Origin: Pseudomonadota bacterium
GTDB taxonomy: Bacteria > Myxococcota_A > Polyangia > Polyangiales > Polyangiaceae
Assembly: GCA_023423895.1 (NCBI GenBank)
Contig: JAFAER010000075.1
Coordinates: 40,683-104,682 of the forward strand
Length of the DNA: 64,000 nt
Direction: 5' to 3'
Every line of letters begins with the position of its first letter. The stretch's first letter is position 1. The position numbers were made by a program, and so were the translations under genes. The notes under the pieces are model-generated. The model saw only the letters and a program-made list of their open reading frames with translations. It searched no databases and was not told the DNA's origin. This document shows, one piece after another, positions 1-9,500 of this stretch.

Positions 1-188
1 TCGGAGGCAATCCGTCGGCGGCGCCGGTCGCGGCGCAGACGCCGAGCGCGGCAAGTACCGATCCGGCGGCGGTCACGGCCGCGGTCGCATCCCCGCCGAG
101 CGACGTCGAGTTCGTCGACGCCCCCGGCGCGCACGCCCCCACCGCCGCACAGCGGGAACCGGCGAAGAAGATGTGGCTGCGACGCTGA
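1..188 (+). CDS. C-terminal end of an unknown Ala/Pro-rich protein (partial)
   Basis: The frame is open from the left edge of the window and ends at the TGA at 186-188. The visible 61 residues are rich in Ala, Pro, Ser and Thr and finish in a short basic tail (KKMWLRR). This looks like a low-complexity linker or C-terminal extension, as found after the kinase domain of many myxobacterial proteins. No domain can be seen and the start lies outside the window, so no function is assigned. Confidence 0.5.
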   Translation, partial: GGNPSAAPVAAQTPSAASTDPAAVTAAVASPPSDVEFVDAPGAHAPTAAQREPAKKMWLRR

Positions 189-241
189 GGCCTGGCGCGC
201 TCGTTTCGGTTCGGCGTGCGCACAGTTTCCTATAGCGAATT

Positions 242-258
242 TGACGCCCTGGGCGTCA
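242..258. promoter_or_regulatory. Perfect palindrome TGACGCCCTGGGCGTCA upstream of the transglycosylase gene
   Basis: An 8-bp inverted repeat around a single central base lies directly in front of the first possible start (ATG 260) and 19 bases before the preferred start (ATG 278). An AT-richer stretch, CTATAGCGAATT, sits just upstream and could contain a -10 element. Position and symmetry fit an operator for a dimeric repressor. This is inferred from symmetry only; no regulator is known. Confidence 0.35.
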
Positions 259-277
259 CATGGGAATCATCGGTCGC

Positions 278-2350
278 ATGAGGTCGAGGAGCTGGTTCGT
301 TCTCCCGCTTCTTGGAGCGGCCATCCTCGTCGCGGGCGAGAGCATCGCGGCGCCGCCTGCGAAGTCATCGTCGTCGAAGAACGGCGCGACCACGAAGGGC
401 CGCACGACGCCGTCGTCGAAGAACGCTTCGTCTCAGACGCCGTCGCCCCAGCGTCCGCGCACGACCGAGAGCGGCGTCCGGCGCCAGCTGGCCGGGGGCC
501 CGACGTTCGACGAGACCGCGCTCGGCGCCGACACGCCGGAGCTGCGCGCGCTCGCCGCTGCAGAGCGCGAGCTGTTTCCGCCCTCACAGCGCGACCTCTC
601 GTCGCCCTGGCCGCAGGAGCTGCCGTTCCCGGTCGCCGCGACGGACGACAAGCCGCGCGTGCACGCTTCGGGGCTGCCGCCGGCACCGCCGCCCAGCACT
701 CCGCCGACGATCTCCGAGAGTGGGAAAGACCTCTCGTGGCTCGCGAAGCTCGACATGCCGGACTTGCCCGTCCGCTGGGACGCGCGCGTGGTCCGCTACC
801 TCGAGTTCTTCAAGGACGATCCGCGCGGGCGCGCCACCTTCACGATCTGGCATCGGCGCTCCGGTCGCTATCTCGCGCCGATGCGTAAGGCGCTCCGGAA
901 GAAGAGCCTCCCCGAAGATCTGACCGCGCTCGCGATGATCGAGAGCGGCTTCGACCCGGGCGCTCGTTCTCCCGTGGGCGCGCTCGGCCTCTGGCAGTTC
1001 ATGCCGGAGACGGCGAAGATCTACGGCCTGCTCCAGGATCGCTGGGCGGACCAGCGCATGAGCATCGTCATCGCGACCGAGGCCGCCGCCGATCACCTCG
1101 CGGACCTGAACCGCCGTTTCGGGAGCTGGGAGCTCGCGATGGCCGCCTACAACATGGGCTACGGCGGCGTGCTCCAGGCGGTGCGGCGCTACAACACGAA
1201 CGACTACTGGGCGCTGTCGAAGCTCGAGGGCTCGATCCCTTGGGAGACGACGCTCTACGTGCCGAAGATCCTCGCTGCGGCGGTGGTCTCGAAGAACCTC
1301 GCCGCCTTCGGCTTCCAGGACGTCGTACCCGAGCCGACGCTCGAGGGTGAAGAGGTCCTCGTCGCGCCCGGAACGGCGCTCGCGACGGTGGCCCAGGCGT
1401 GTGGTGCCGACAAGAAAGAGATCGAGCTGCTGAATCCCGAGCTCCGCGCATCACGTACGCCACCTTCGCAGGAGGACTGGCCCGTGAAGGTGCCGGTCGC
1501 GAAGGCGAGCAATTGCTCGTCGAATCTCGCGCGCACGCGGAAGTCGGAGGGGGCGACCGAACGCTACGTCGTCCGGTTCGGCGAGTCGCTCGAGCAGATC
1601 GCGCAAGCGAGGAAGGTCTCGATCTCGAAGATCGTCGAGCTGAACGGGATCGCGCAGGGTGAGGTCGTGCGCGGCGGCACCGTCTTGCTCGTGCCGAAGG
1701 GCGACGGCTCGGCGACCACGCCGCCGGTCGATCCCAAGAAGGCCGCGGAGAAGCCCGTCGTCGTCGTCCCGCAAGACGTCTTCGTCTATCCGGATCGCAG
1801 GCGCGTCTTCTATCGCGTCCAGGTGGGCGACACGATCAAGGACATCTGCGCCGCCTTCAAGGTCGCGCCCGACGAGCTCCGGCGCTGGAACGACATCGAC
1901 CCGACCGCGCGTCTCGTCGAGAACATGACGCTGCAGCTCTTCGTCCCGCAGAACACGGACCTGTCGTCGACGGTCGTCCTCGGAGAGAACGACGTCCGCA
2001 CCATCGTCGCGGGCACCGAGGAGTTCTTCCAGCACTGGGACGACAAGGGACGGCAGCGCACCGTCGTGACCGCGAAGGCAGGCGAGACCATCGAGGCCAT
2101 CGGAAAGCGCCATGGCGTCTCGGCCGCCTCGATGGAGCGCATCAATCGTCGACCGCGCTCCGAGGTGCTCTCCGAAGGCGAACGAGTCGTCGTGTGGGCG
2201 GCCGCCCCGAGCGGGCAGTCGGCGGGCATCGGCAGCCTTGCCGCGGAGGGGCGTTCGAGCGGATCGCTCGCGAAGACGGCCCCCGCACCGGAGCCGACGC
2301 CTCCGCTCGTGACGCCTCCGGCACCGGATCTGTTGCCCTCGCTGCCCTGA
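278..2350 (+). CDS. mltD: MltD-like membrane-bound lytic transglycosylase with LysM repeats
   Basis: Predicted periplasmic peptidoglycan lytic transglycosylase, which cleaves the MurNAc-GlcNAc bond and leaves 1,6-anhydro ends. An N-terminal signal peptide (hydrophobic core after MRSRSW) is followed by a Pro/Ser linker. The SLT fold then carries the catalytic glutamate in AMIESGFDPGARS and the family motifs GLWQFMPETAK and AAYNMGYGG. Three LysM peptidoglycan-binding repeats follow (near residues 430-480, 510-560 and 595-640, counting from ATG 260), with a more degenerate one before them. The tail is Pro-rich. ATG 278 is preferred over ATG 260 because it places the basic signal-peptide end correctly. 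At about 690 residues it is longer than E. coli MltD because of the linker and tail. It stands alone, with a lipoprotein gene 82 bases downstream. Confidence 0.88.
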   Translation: MRSRSWFVLPLLGAAILVAGESIAAPPAKSSSSKNGATTKGRTTPSSKNASSQTPSPQRPRTTESGVRRQLAGGPTFDETALGADTPELRALAAAERELFPPSQRDLSSPWPQELPFPVAATDDKPRVHASGLPPAPPPSTPPTISESGKDLSWLAKLDMPDLPVRWDARVVRYLEFFKDDPRGRATFTIWHRRSGRYLAPMRKALRKKSLPEDLTALAMIESGFDPGARSPVGALGLWQFMPETAKIYGLLQDRWADQRMSIVIATEAAADHLADLNRRFGSWELAMAAYNMGYGGVLQAVRRYNTNDYWALSKLEGSIPWETTLYVPKILAAAVVSKNLAAFGFQDVVPEPTLEGEEVLVAPGTALATVAQACGADKKEIELLNPELRASRTPPSQEDWPVKVPVAKASNCSSNLARTRKSEGATERYVVRFGESLEQIAQARKVSISKIVELNGIAQGEVVRGGTVLLVPKGDGSATTPPVDPKKAAEKPVVVVPQDVFVYPDRRRVFYRVQVGDTIKDICAAFKVAPDELRRWNDIDPTARLVENMTLQLFVPQNTDLSSTVVLGENDVRTIVAGTEEFFQHWDDKGRQRTVVTAKAGETIEAIGKRHGVSAASMERINRRPRSEVLSEGERVVVWAAAPSGQSAGIGSLAAEGRSSGSLAKTAPAPEPTPPLVTPPAPDLLPSLP

Positions 2351-2432
2351 TCCGCCGGCTTGGGAGAGGCTGGCGGGCTGCGGCGCCGCGGAGACGGGGC
2401 GTGTCGGCCCGTCACGTGCCAGAATCGTCGTG

Positions 2433-3437
2433 ATGCGAAGGCTTCGCCGGCTCGTCATGGCTCTGTTGCCCGCGGTAGCCGCGTGCAACTCCATCGTCGG
2501 CTTCGGCGAGCTGCAGAAGGTCACCGTCCAGGAACAGGACGACGACGACGACGACTCGACGGTGCCGGGGCGGAGCGACGGCGGGAGCGGCAACGGTAGT
2601 GGCGACAGCGGGCCGGCGATCGACGGCTCACCGTCTGGACCGAAGTGCGATCCGTCGAAGCCCTTTTCGCCGCCGGCCGCGCTGGCTGGGCCGGTGAACA
2701 GCGCGAGCTTCGAGGTGGCGCCGTCGCTCATGAATAACGAGCTGATGATCGTGTTCCAGCGGACGGTCGGCCCCGAAGGGGGCTCGCTCATGCTCGCCAC
2801 GCGCTCGTCGATCGATGCCCCGTTCGGAGAGCCGAAGGAGCTCACGGCGCTCGCGCAAGGGCTCGTCGGCGTTCAACAGCCGACGATGACCGCGGACGGG
2901 CTCCTTCTCTTCTTCATCGGTGTCAGCGGCTCGAATGGTCGGCTCTTCACCGCGTCGCGCGTCTCACCGGCCGGCGAGTTCACGAACCGTCGCGCCGCCG
3001 ACGAGCTCGACACGAACGGCAGCGAGTCGTTCCCGGCGCTCACCCCGAACGGCGAGGAGCTCTGGTTCTCGTCGCAGCCGGGCGTCGATGTCGACCGCCG
3101 CTTCTTCCGCAGTGTCCGAGACAGCATCGGCGACTACGGAACCCCGAGCCGCGTCACCGAGCTCGCCGCGAAGGCGGAGGCGGGCGTCGCGTTCTCGGCC
3201 GACGGCCTCACGGTCTTCTTCGGAAGCGAGCGAGCCGGCGGCGCAGGCGAGGTCGACATCTGGACCGCGAAGCGCCCTGCGCTCGGTGCGCCGTTCGGCG
3301 CGGCGAGCGTCGTCTCGGAGCTCAACAGCGCGGTCTCCGACTACCCCGGGTGGCTCTCGGCCGACGGCTGCCGGCTGTACTTCGGCAGCGATCGTTCGGG
3401 CGGCGGCGACCTCTTCGTCGCGACGCGCCCGCCGTGA
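2433..3437 (+). CDS. PD40/TolB-type beta-propeller lipoprotein
   Basis: The N-terminus has a basic start, a hydrophobic core and the lipobox AVAAC, so the protein is predicted to be exported and lipid-anchored. An acidic Asp run and a Gly/Ser/Asn linker follow. The C-terminal two thirds carry WD40-like (PD40) propeller strands such as LTPNGEELWFSS, FSADGLTVFFGSERAGG and LSADGCRLYFGSDRSGG. The 'ADG..L.FGSDR.GG' signature is typical of propellers in TolB and myxobacterial surface lipoproteins. A GTG at 2430 sits immediately before the ATG and is an equally possible start. Ligand and role are unknown. Confidence 0.75.
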   Translation: MRRLRRLVMALLPAVAACNSIVGFGELQKVTVQEQDDDDDDSTVPGRSDGGSGNGSGDSGPAIDGSPSGPKCDPSKPFSPPAALAGPVNSASFEVAPSLMNNELMIVFQRTVGPEGGSLMLATRSSIDAPFGEPKELTALAQGLVGVQQPTMTADGLLLFFIGVSGSNGRLFTASRVSPAGEFTNRRAADELDTNGSESFPALTPNGEELWFSSQPGVDVDRRFFRSVRDSIGDYGTPSRVTELAAKAEAGVAFSADGLTVFFGSERAGGAGEVDIWTAKRPALGAPFGAASVVSELNSAVSDYPGWLSADGCRLYFGSDRSGGGDLFVATRPP

Positions 3438-3472
3438 ACGCTCCGACGCTCGGCGCAGCTCGAAGCCGCGCC

Positions 3473-4900
3473 TCAGAACTTGTAGTTTACACCTACGCCG
3501 AGGATGATCGCTCGGGCGCTGTATTCGCCGCCGTTGATCGCTTCGGTGGCCGTTGGATTGCCGCGCACGGGGTTGACGCGCGGGACCTCCGCCTCCGCCG
3601 GGTCGACCGACGTTCCGTCGAGGAAGACCAGTGAGCCGACGGCGTCCATGCGCCAGTGCTCGGCGATGTGGATGCTGCCGCCGGCGCTGCCGATCATCTT
3701 GTTCGCGTCGTAGGTGAGCGGCGAGACCCAGGCAGGCGGGATGCCGCTCGTCTCGTACGAGAAGCCGGCGCGGAGGTCGATCCAGTAGTCGCGGATGAGG
3801 TCCTTGAGTGAAAGCTCCGTGCCGAGGCGGAACGAGCTCGAGTCCTGGAAGTTGCGCGGCATCGAGATCGGCGCGACGCCGAACGGGCTCGGAAAGCCGG
3901 TCACGTCGTAAAGGCGGATGTTCTCCGAGCGGATGTCGATCGAGTCGTGAAGGCTCCAGAACTCGCGAACGTAGGCGGCCTCGATCCGGATGTTCGACTC
4001 GTCCGAGAGCTTCGTGCGGTACTCGACGCCGCCGCGGAGGACCGGTGGAAGGCGGAAGCGGACCGTTGCCTCGTTGCCCACCTGACTCGCGCGATCGAAC
4101 GGAGCTGCCGTCGGCAAGCGTACGTTGACCTCGGCGGGGGCGTTGATCCAGAACGGAAGCTGTCCGGACAGACCGATGCGGATGTTCTCCGTCGGCACCG
4201 CGATCATGCCGAAGTTCGCGCTCGGGGCGATGATCGGCCCGACCTTGAGCTGGCTGAACGAGTCGTATTGCGGATCTTCGGGCGCGCCGATGAGGCGATC
4301 CGACGGGCTCGCGCTGAAGACGACGGTGGAGTTGAAGTTGCCGACGAGCGCCTGGATGCCGCCACCGACGCGGAACGACTCGACCGGCTTGTAGGCGAAG
4401 TAGCCGCCCGCGACCATGAGGGCCGAGCCTTCGAGCGAGACGAGCGAGTAGCGCGACGGCGACGGCCGTCCATCGAGCGTGAGCGGGTAGCTCGCGATCG
4501 CCGTGTACGGAGCGAAGACACCGAACGCGGCGGTGAACTCCTTCTCCTTGCCGAAGTTGTAGGAGCCCGCGATCGTGGGGATGGGGAGGAACGGCGTCGT
4601 CCCGTTCACCTGCGGGAACTCGATCGTCTGGACCGTGCCGCCCGCCGTCGTGACGTTCGTCGCGCGCGTGTACTCGGAGCTGAAGTTCAGCCACGAGGCG
4701 TCGACGAGGATGCTCGTTCCCGCATCGGCGAGGCCGGCGGGGTTGTACCAGATGGCTCCGAGATCATCGGCGCCGGCGACGAACGCGCCGCCGCGTCCGA
4801 GCGGACGGACTCCGCGATCCGCCGTGTACAGACCCGCGGCCTGTGCACTGGAGCTGGCGAGGAGAAGGGCGGATCCGAGGAGGGCCGTGCGGCGTTTCAC
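3473..4900 (-). CDS. FadL/OmpP1-family outer membrane transport protein
   Basis: Predicted 475-residue outer-membrane beta-barrel of the FadL/TodX family, which carries hydrophobic substrates across the outer membrane. After a cleavable signal peptide (KRRTALLGSALLLASSSAQA) comes the family's N-terminal region with GRGGAFVAGADDLGAIWYNPAGL, the conserved 'NPAGL' segment. The C-terminus ends GVNYKF, with the terminal aromatic expected of a barrel recognised by BamA. The GTG at 4900 is chosen because upstream in-frame residues do not look like a signal peptide and an internal Val16 is GTC, which cannot start. It lies 13 bases downstream of the PHP gene on the same strand, so the three minus-strand genes may form one operon. 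The substrate (fatty acid, aromatic compound or other) cannot be told from sequence. Confidence 0.85.
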   Translation of the reverse strand: MKRRTALLGSALLLASSSAQAAGLYTADRGVRPLGRGGAFVAGADDLGAIWYNPAGLADAGTSILVDASWLNFSSEYTRATNVTTAGGTVQTIEFPQVNGTTPFLPIPTIAGSYNFGKEKEFTAAFGVFAPYTAIASYPLTLDGRPSPSRYSLVSLEGSALMVAGGYFAYKPVESFRVGGGIQALVGNFNSTVVFSASPSDRLIGAPEDPQYDSFSQLKVGPIIAPSANFGMIAVPTENIRIGLSGQLPFWINAPAEVNVRLPTAAPFDRASQVGNEATVRFRLPPVLRGGVEYRTKLSDESNIRIEAAYVREFWSLHDSIDIRSENIRLYDVTGFPSPFGVAPISMPRNFQDSSSFRLGTELSLKDLIRDYWIDLRAGFSYETSGIPPAWVSPLTYDANKMIGSAGGSIHIAEHWRMDAVGSLVFLDGTSVDPAEAEVPRVNPVRGNPTATEAINGGEYSARAIILGVGVNYKF

Positions 4901-4913
4901 GTACTCCGCGACT

Positions 4914-5849
4914 TTACCCGAGCTCAGCCGTCCTGGCCTCGACATTCCGCCGTGCACGCGCGCGGAGGAACACGACCCCGGTCACGCCGAGGAGACTCAC
5001 GAGACGAAGCACGCGGTCTGCGCCGTTCTCGCCGCGATAGGCGTAGTCCGAGGTTCGCGGGACGTAGGGCTCGTTTCGCAGTGCGTCGACCAGCTCCGGG
5101 GAGCCGAGGAGGTTGCCGTCTCGATCGACGACGACCGTCCGCCGCGCGCGGATCGCGTCGAGGACGGAGGCGGCGGTCGCGGGCTCTTCGACGAACACGA
5201 GCGTGCGGCAGAGGCCGAGGATGCTCGCGAAGTGATAGTCCGACGAGCCGATCGCGGCCGGGCGTGGCGTCGTCTCCTCGTGATACGCGACGAGATCGTG
5301 CCACTGCCAGCTCGGGCTCCGTGATGCGAAGGCGATCGGGTGCATGACCTCGACGCCGTCGAGCTGCGAGCGAATGGGCTCGAGCCCGGGCTGGAACCGC
5401 TTCACCGGATGGGCGGCGATCGCGACGCCGCCTTGCGCGTGGATGTCGGCGACGACGGCCTCGATCGGCTGATCGGGGGAGACGGTCCGCTCGAGACCAA
5501 CGGCGATGAGGTGGTAGCGGCCCGTCGTCACCTCTTCGCCGGGGATGACGAGCGGTCCGTTCGTCAGCTCGGACCAGACGCGCGCGAATCGTCCGGCGAG
5601 GACCGTGTTGTGCTCGGTGACGCCGATCACGTCGAGCCCTCGGCGATCGGCCTGTCGCACGAGCGACAGCGGGGACAGCGTGCCGTCGCTGAAGGTCGTA
5701 TGCGTGTGGAAGTCGGCCTCGAGCACGCGATAGCCGGCGCGGTGGACGACGGGGCGCTCCGGACGCGGATCGAACAGCGCTCCGCCGACGAGGCCGATGA
5801 CGACGAGAAGCGCCGCCGCGATCCATGCGCGCGAGAGCTTCCCGATCAT
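4914..5849 (-). CDS. Membrane-anchored PHP-domain metallophosphoesterase
   Basis: Predicted 311-residue phosphoesterase. An N-terminal membrane segment (WIAAALLVVIGLVGGALF) is followed by a PHP domain with the expected metal ligands: the HTH in ADFHTHTTFSDGTLS, the Asp/Glu/His in VIGVTEHN, the Glu in GEEVTTGRYH, the His in AHPVKRF, and the Asp-x-His in GSSDYHF. A second hydrophobic segment near the C-terminus (LRLVSLLGVTGVVFL) suggests two membrane anchors with the catalytic domain between them. The ATG at 5849 overlaps the stop of the upstream membrane-protein gene by 4 bases (ATGA), indicating translational coupling. The substrate is unknown; related PHP proteins are called CehA/McbA-like. 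Confidence 0.8.
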   Translation of the reverse strand: MIGKLSRAWIAAALLVVIGLVGGALFDPRPERPVVHRAGYRVLEADFHTHTTFSDGTLSPLSLVRQADRRGLDVIGVTEHNTVLAGRFARVWSELTNGPLVIPGEEVTTGRYHLIAVGLERTVSPDQPIEAVVADIHAQGGVAIAAHPVKRFQPGLEPIRSQLDGVEVMHPIAFASRSPSWQWHDLVAYHEETTPRPAAIGSSDYHFASILGLCRTLVFVEEPATAASVLDAIRARRTVVVDRDGNLLGSPELVDALRNEPYVPRTSDYAYRGENGADRVLRLVSLLGVTGVVFLRARARRNVEARTAELG

Positions 5850-6454
5850 CGCCAGAGTGGCCCGAGCTGGTTCATGCCGAGGAAGTAGGCGAGCACGAGG
5901 GACGTCAGCGCGACCACGTGGAGGCCGGTCGCGAGCGCGGCGCGTGTTCGTGTCAGCCCGAGTCCCCGATGGAAGCAGGCATACGTGAGCACTGCGCTCC
6001 AGAGGAATGTGACGACGACGAGCGGCGGAAGAAGCGCGAAGAGGACGGATGCCGGAGACGGCGCGAGGAGACAGACCGCCGCTACGAGCAGTAACGTCAC
6101 GAGCCACGGCCCGTGGCCCGCGAGGTAGAGCGCGAAGGCGCGACGGACGGGGATCTCCTTCGCGACGATCCGAAGCGCAGCGCTGAGCGCGACGAGCTGG
6201 ATGACCGGCACGTACGCGAAGGAGAACGTCGCGACGAAGAGCTCGACCGGAGCGAGACGGCCGGTGGCGGTGGTCGCGACCGCCGCGCCGATGACGAGGA
6301 GCAGCCGAAACGCACCTCCGGCGATCGTCGGTGCCTCGTCGCCCGCCTGTCTCGCCAGCTCTTCGTAGCCGCGAAAGGGTCGAACGAGCAGCCTGGCCGC
6401 ACTGGACGGGTGCACGGCCCACGACGTTAGCGCGTCGACGCGCAGAGACTTCAT
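5846..6454 (-). CDS. Polytopic membrane protein, possibly Yip1-like
   Basis: About 202 residues with four to five hydrophobic segments after a cytoplasmic-looking N-terminus containing the phrase RPFRGYEELARQAG. That phrase, followed by a membrane bundle, resembles bacterial Yip1-domain proteins, but the match is weak. The stop overlaps the start of the PHP gene (ATGA), so the two are probably made together and may form a membrane complex. ATG 6454 is used; a TTG at 6466 is the alternative. No catalytic residues are seen. Confidence 0.65.
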   Translation of the reverse strand: MKSLRVDALTSWAVHPSSAARLLVRPFRGYEELARQAGDEAPTIAGGAFRLLLVIGAAVATTATGRLAPVELFVATFSFAYVPVIQLVALSAALRIVAKEIPVRRAFALYLAGHGPWLVTLLLVAAVCLLAPSPASVLFALLPPLVVVTFLWSAVLTYACFHRGLGLTRTRAALATGLHVVALTSLVLAYFLGMNQLGPLWR

Positions 6455-6592
6455 CGGAAGGCCCAAAGGGCAGAACGTCGGAGAGGCGAGCGCAAGTCAG
6501 CGACGGGACCGGCGCGATCCGGTAAACTGTCGGTCAATGCCGACAACGTCAGGCCCGACGCCCGTCGGCCGTGAAGTGGATGGGGGGATCGA

Positions 6593-9500
6593 ATGACCAA
6601 GCACCTGTGGCTCGTGCTCGTCGCGCTGCTGTCGGTCCTCATCGTCGATCGAGGCCGCGGGCCGTCCCCGCACGTCGCGCCCGGCGGTTCCTCCTCTTCC
6701 GCCGGATCCGCGGCTGGCGCGCAGGGGGCGACGCGGCTCGGGCAGCTGCCGATGCGCTTCGAGGAGAATGCTGGCCAGCTCGACGAACGCGTGCGCTTCG
6801 TCGCGCGCCGAGGCGGAGCGAGCTTGTTCCTCACCGACGACGGCGCGACGCTCGCGCTGCGCTCGCGTTCGAAAGGGCCCGAGGAGTCCGCGCGCGTCGA
6901 AAACGACGCCGTCCTCTCGTTCAGGGTGGCCGGGGGCCGCAAGGTCGCACCACGACCGAGCGCGACGCTCGAGACGAAGACGAGCTACTTCGTCGGGAGC
7001 GATCCGTCGAAGTGGCGCACCAACATCGCGAGCCACGGGCGCGTGACGTACCCCGGCGTCCTCGACGGCGTGGACGTCGTCTATCACGGCGAGGAAGGGC
7101 AGCTCGAGTACGACCTCGTCGTCGCGCCGGGCGCGGATGCGCGCGCGGTTGCGATGGAGATCGACGGCGCAAACGGCCTGTCGATCACGAAGGACGGTGA
7201 CCTCGCGATCCACACGGAGCGTGGCGAGCTCCTCCAGCCGAAGCCGCGCGTCTTCCAGCGCGACGCGGCCGGACGCGAGCGCGAGGTGGTGGCCGCCTAT
7301 CGCGTGCTCGACGCGAAGAAGGTCGGCTTCGAGCTCTCGGCGTACGACGCCGATCGCGAGCTCGTCATCGATCCGATCATCGCCTACGGGACGTATCTCG
7401 GAGGGTCCGGCTTCGAGCAGCTCTTCGGGCAGACGCTCGCCGTCGACGCGACGGGCGCGATGTACGTCACGGGCTTGACCGACTCGAGCGACTTTCCGAC
7501 GGCGAACGCAGCGCAGCCGGCGACCGGCGGCAACAGCGACGGGTTCGTCGCCAAGCTCAATCCCGCCGGCACTGCGCTCGTCTACGCGACGTACCTCGGC
7601 GGCAACGGCAACGACAGGGCGCGAGCGATCGCGGTCGACGCAACCGGCGCCGCGTACGTGATGGGGCTCACGCAGTCCGCAAACTTCCCGCTCCTCGCCC
7701 CGGCGCAGGGGACCTTCGGCGGCGGCACGGACATGTTCGTGACGAAGCTGAGCCCCGCCGGCACCATCGTGTACTCGACCTACATCGGCGGTTCTTCGAC
7801 CGAGGAGGCGTGGGAGGCGATCGCCGTCGACGGCACCGGACACGCCTACGTCGGCGGGCGGACCACGTCGCCGGACCTGCCGGTCACGAGCGGCGCATTC
7901 CAGACGTCGCTCGCGGGTGGGACTGACGCGTTCGTCGCGAAGCTCAGTGCGGCAGGATCGGCGTTCGTCTATGCGACGTACGTCGGAGGGAGCGCGGACG
8001 ACTACGGCGGCGGCATCGCGGTGGACGCCGGCGGGAGCGCCTACCTCGTCGGAGGCAGCAGCTCGCCCAACTTCCCGACGACGCCGGGAGCGTTCCAGAC
8101 GTCCTTCGCCGGCAACGGCGACGCTTACCTCGTGAAGCTGAACGCGACCGGGACCGGGCTCGTGTACGGGACGTTCCTCGGCGGTGCGAGCATCGACGAG
8201 GGCTGGGGCGTAGCGGTCGACAGCGCGGGCAATGCGTTCGTCGTCGGGCACACGGCGTCGTACGACTTCCCGACCCAGGCGCCGTTCCAGGCTTCGCAAG
8301 CAGGCTCGTTCGACGGCTTCGTCACGAAGCTGAACGCCACGGGCTCGGCGATCGTGTACTCGACGTACATCGGCGGCAGCGAGGAGGACTTCCTCTTCTC
8401 CGGGATCGGACTCGACGCGAGCGGAAGCGTCTCCTTCGGGGCGCACACGCACTCGAGCAACTACCCGCTGATGCTCCCGATCCAGGCCGCGGACACGAGC
8501 CCGTACTGGTCGAACGCGGTCACGAAGCTCGGACCGGACGGGTCTCTCGCGTTCTCCACGTACCTCGGCGGCTCGGGCGACGAGATCCAGCACGGCGGCG
8601 TCGCGGTCGATCCTGCAGGGAACCTCTACGTCAGCGGCACCACCGAATCGACGGACTTCCCGACGCTGAACCCGTTCCAGCCAACGAACCACGGGAACTT
8701 CGACGCGTTCGTCGTCAAGATCATCGAGTCCGCCATCTCGATTGCTCCCGCGAGCGCCACCGTTCCTCCGCGTGGGACGCAGTCGTTCGCGGGCATCGGA
8801 GGCTCGGGCGGCTTCACGTATGCGGTCACCGTCGACGCGTCGGGCGGAGCAACGATCGACAGCGCCGGTAACTATCACGCAGGTCCGGTCGGCGGCGTCG
8901 TCGACCAGGTCGAGGTGACGGACAGCGGCGGCGCCAAGGCAACGGCGAACGTCACGGTGACGGCGGGCGTGAGCATCACCCCCAGCTCGATCCCGACGAC
9001 GCCTCCGCGTGGCGCGTCGATCCAGCTCGCGGCCTCCGGCGGCAGCGGCACCGGGTTCGTCTGGTCGATGGCCGCCGCGCCGTCGGGTGGCAGCGTCAGC
9101 GCGACGGGGCTCTACACGCCGGGATCGACCGGCGGGCCCGTCACCGACAGGGTGAGGGTGACCGACTCGCTCGGCAACGTAGGCGAGGTTGCGATTCCCA
9201 TCGGCCTCGGCATCGCGATCAGCCCCGCGTCGCCGTCGGCGCCGCCGCGAGGTGAAATCACCTTCAGCGCAACGGGCGGGAGCAACGCCGGCTACACGTG
9301 GTCCTCCGTCGCGCTTCCGTCGGGCGGATCGATCACCGCCGCCGGCGTTTACCGCGCCGGCTCGACCGGGAGCGTCAGCGACGTCGTTCGAGTGACGGAC
9401 TCGCTCGGCAACACGGCGGATGCGACGGTCAGCGTCACCGCGGGGCTCGCGATCTCTCCAGCGGGCCCGAACAGCGCGCCGCCGCGCGGAACGATCGACT

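Noticed and set aside
1451..2845. A 464-residue frame on the minus strand over the transglycosylase end
   Set aside because: The antiparallel shadow of LysM repeats; it crosses two real genes and has no domain.
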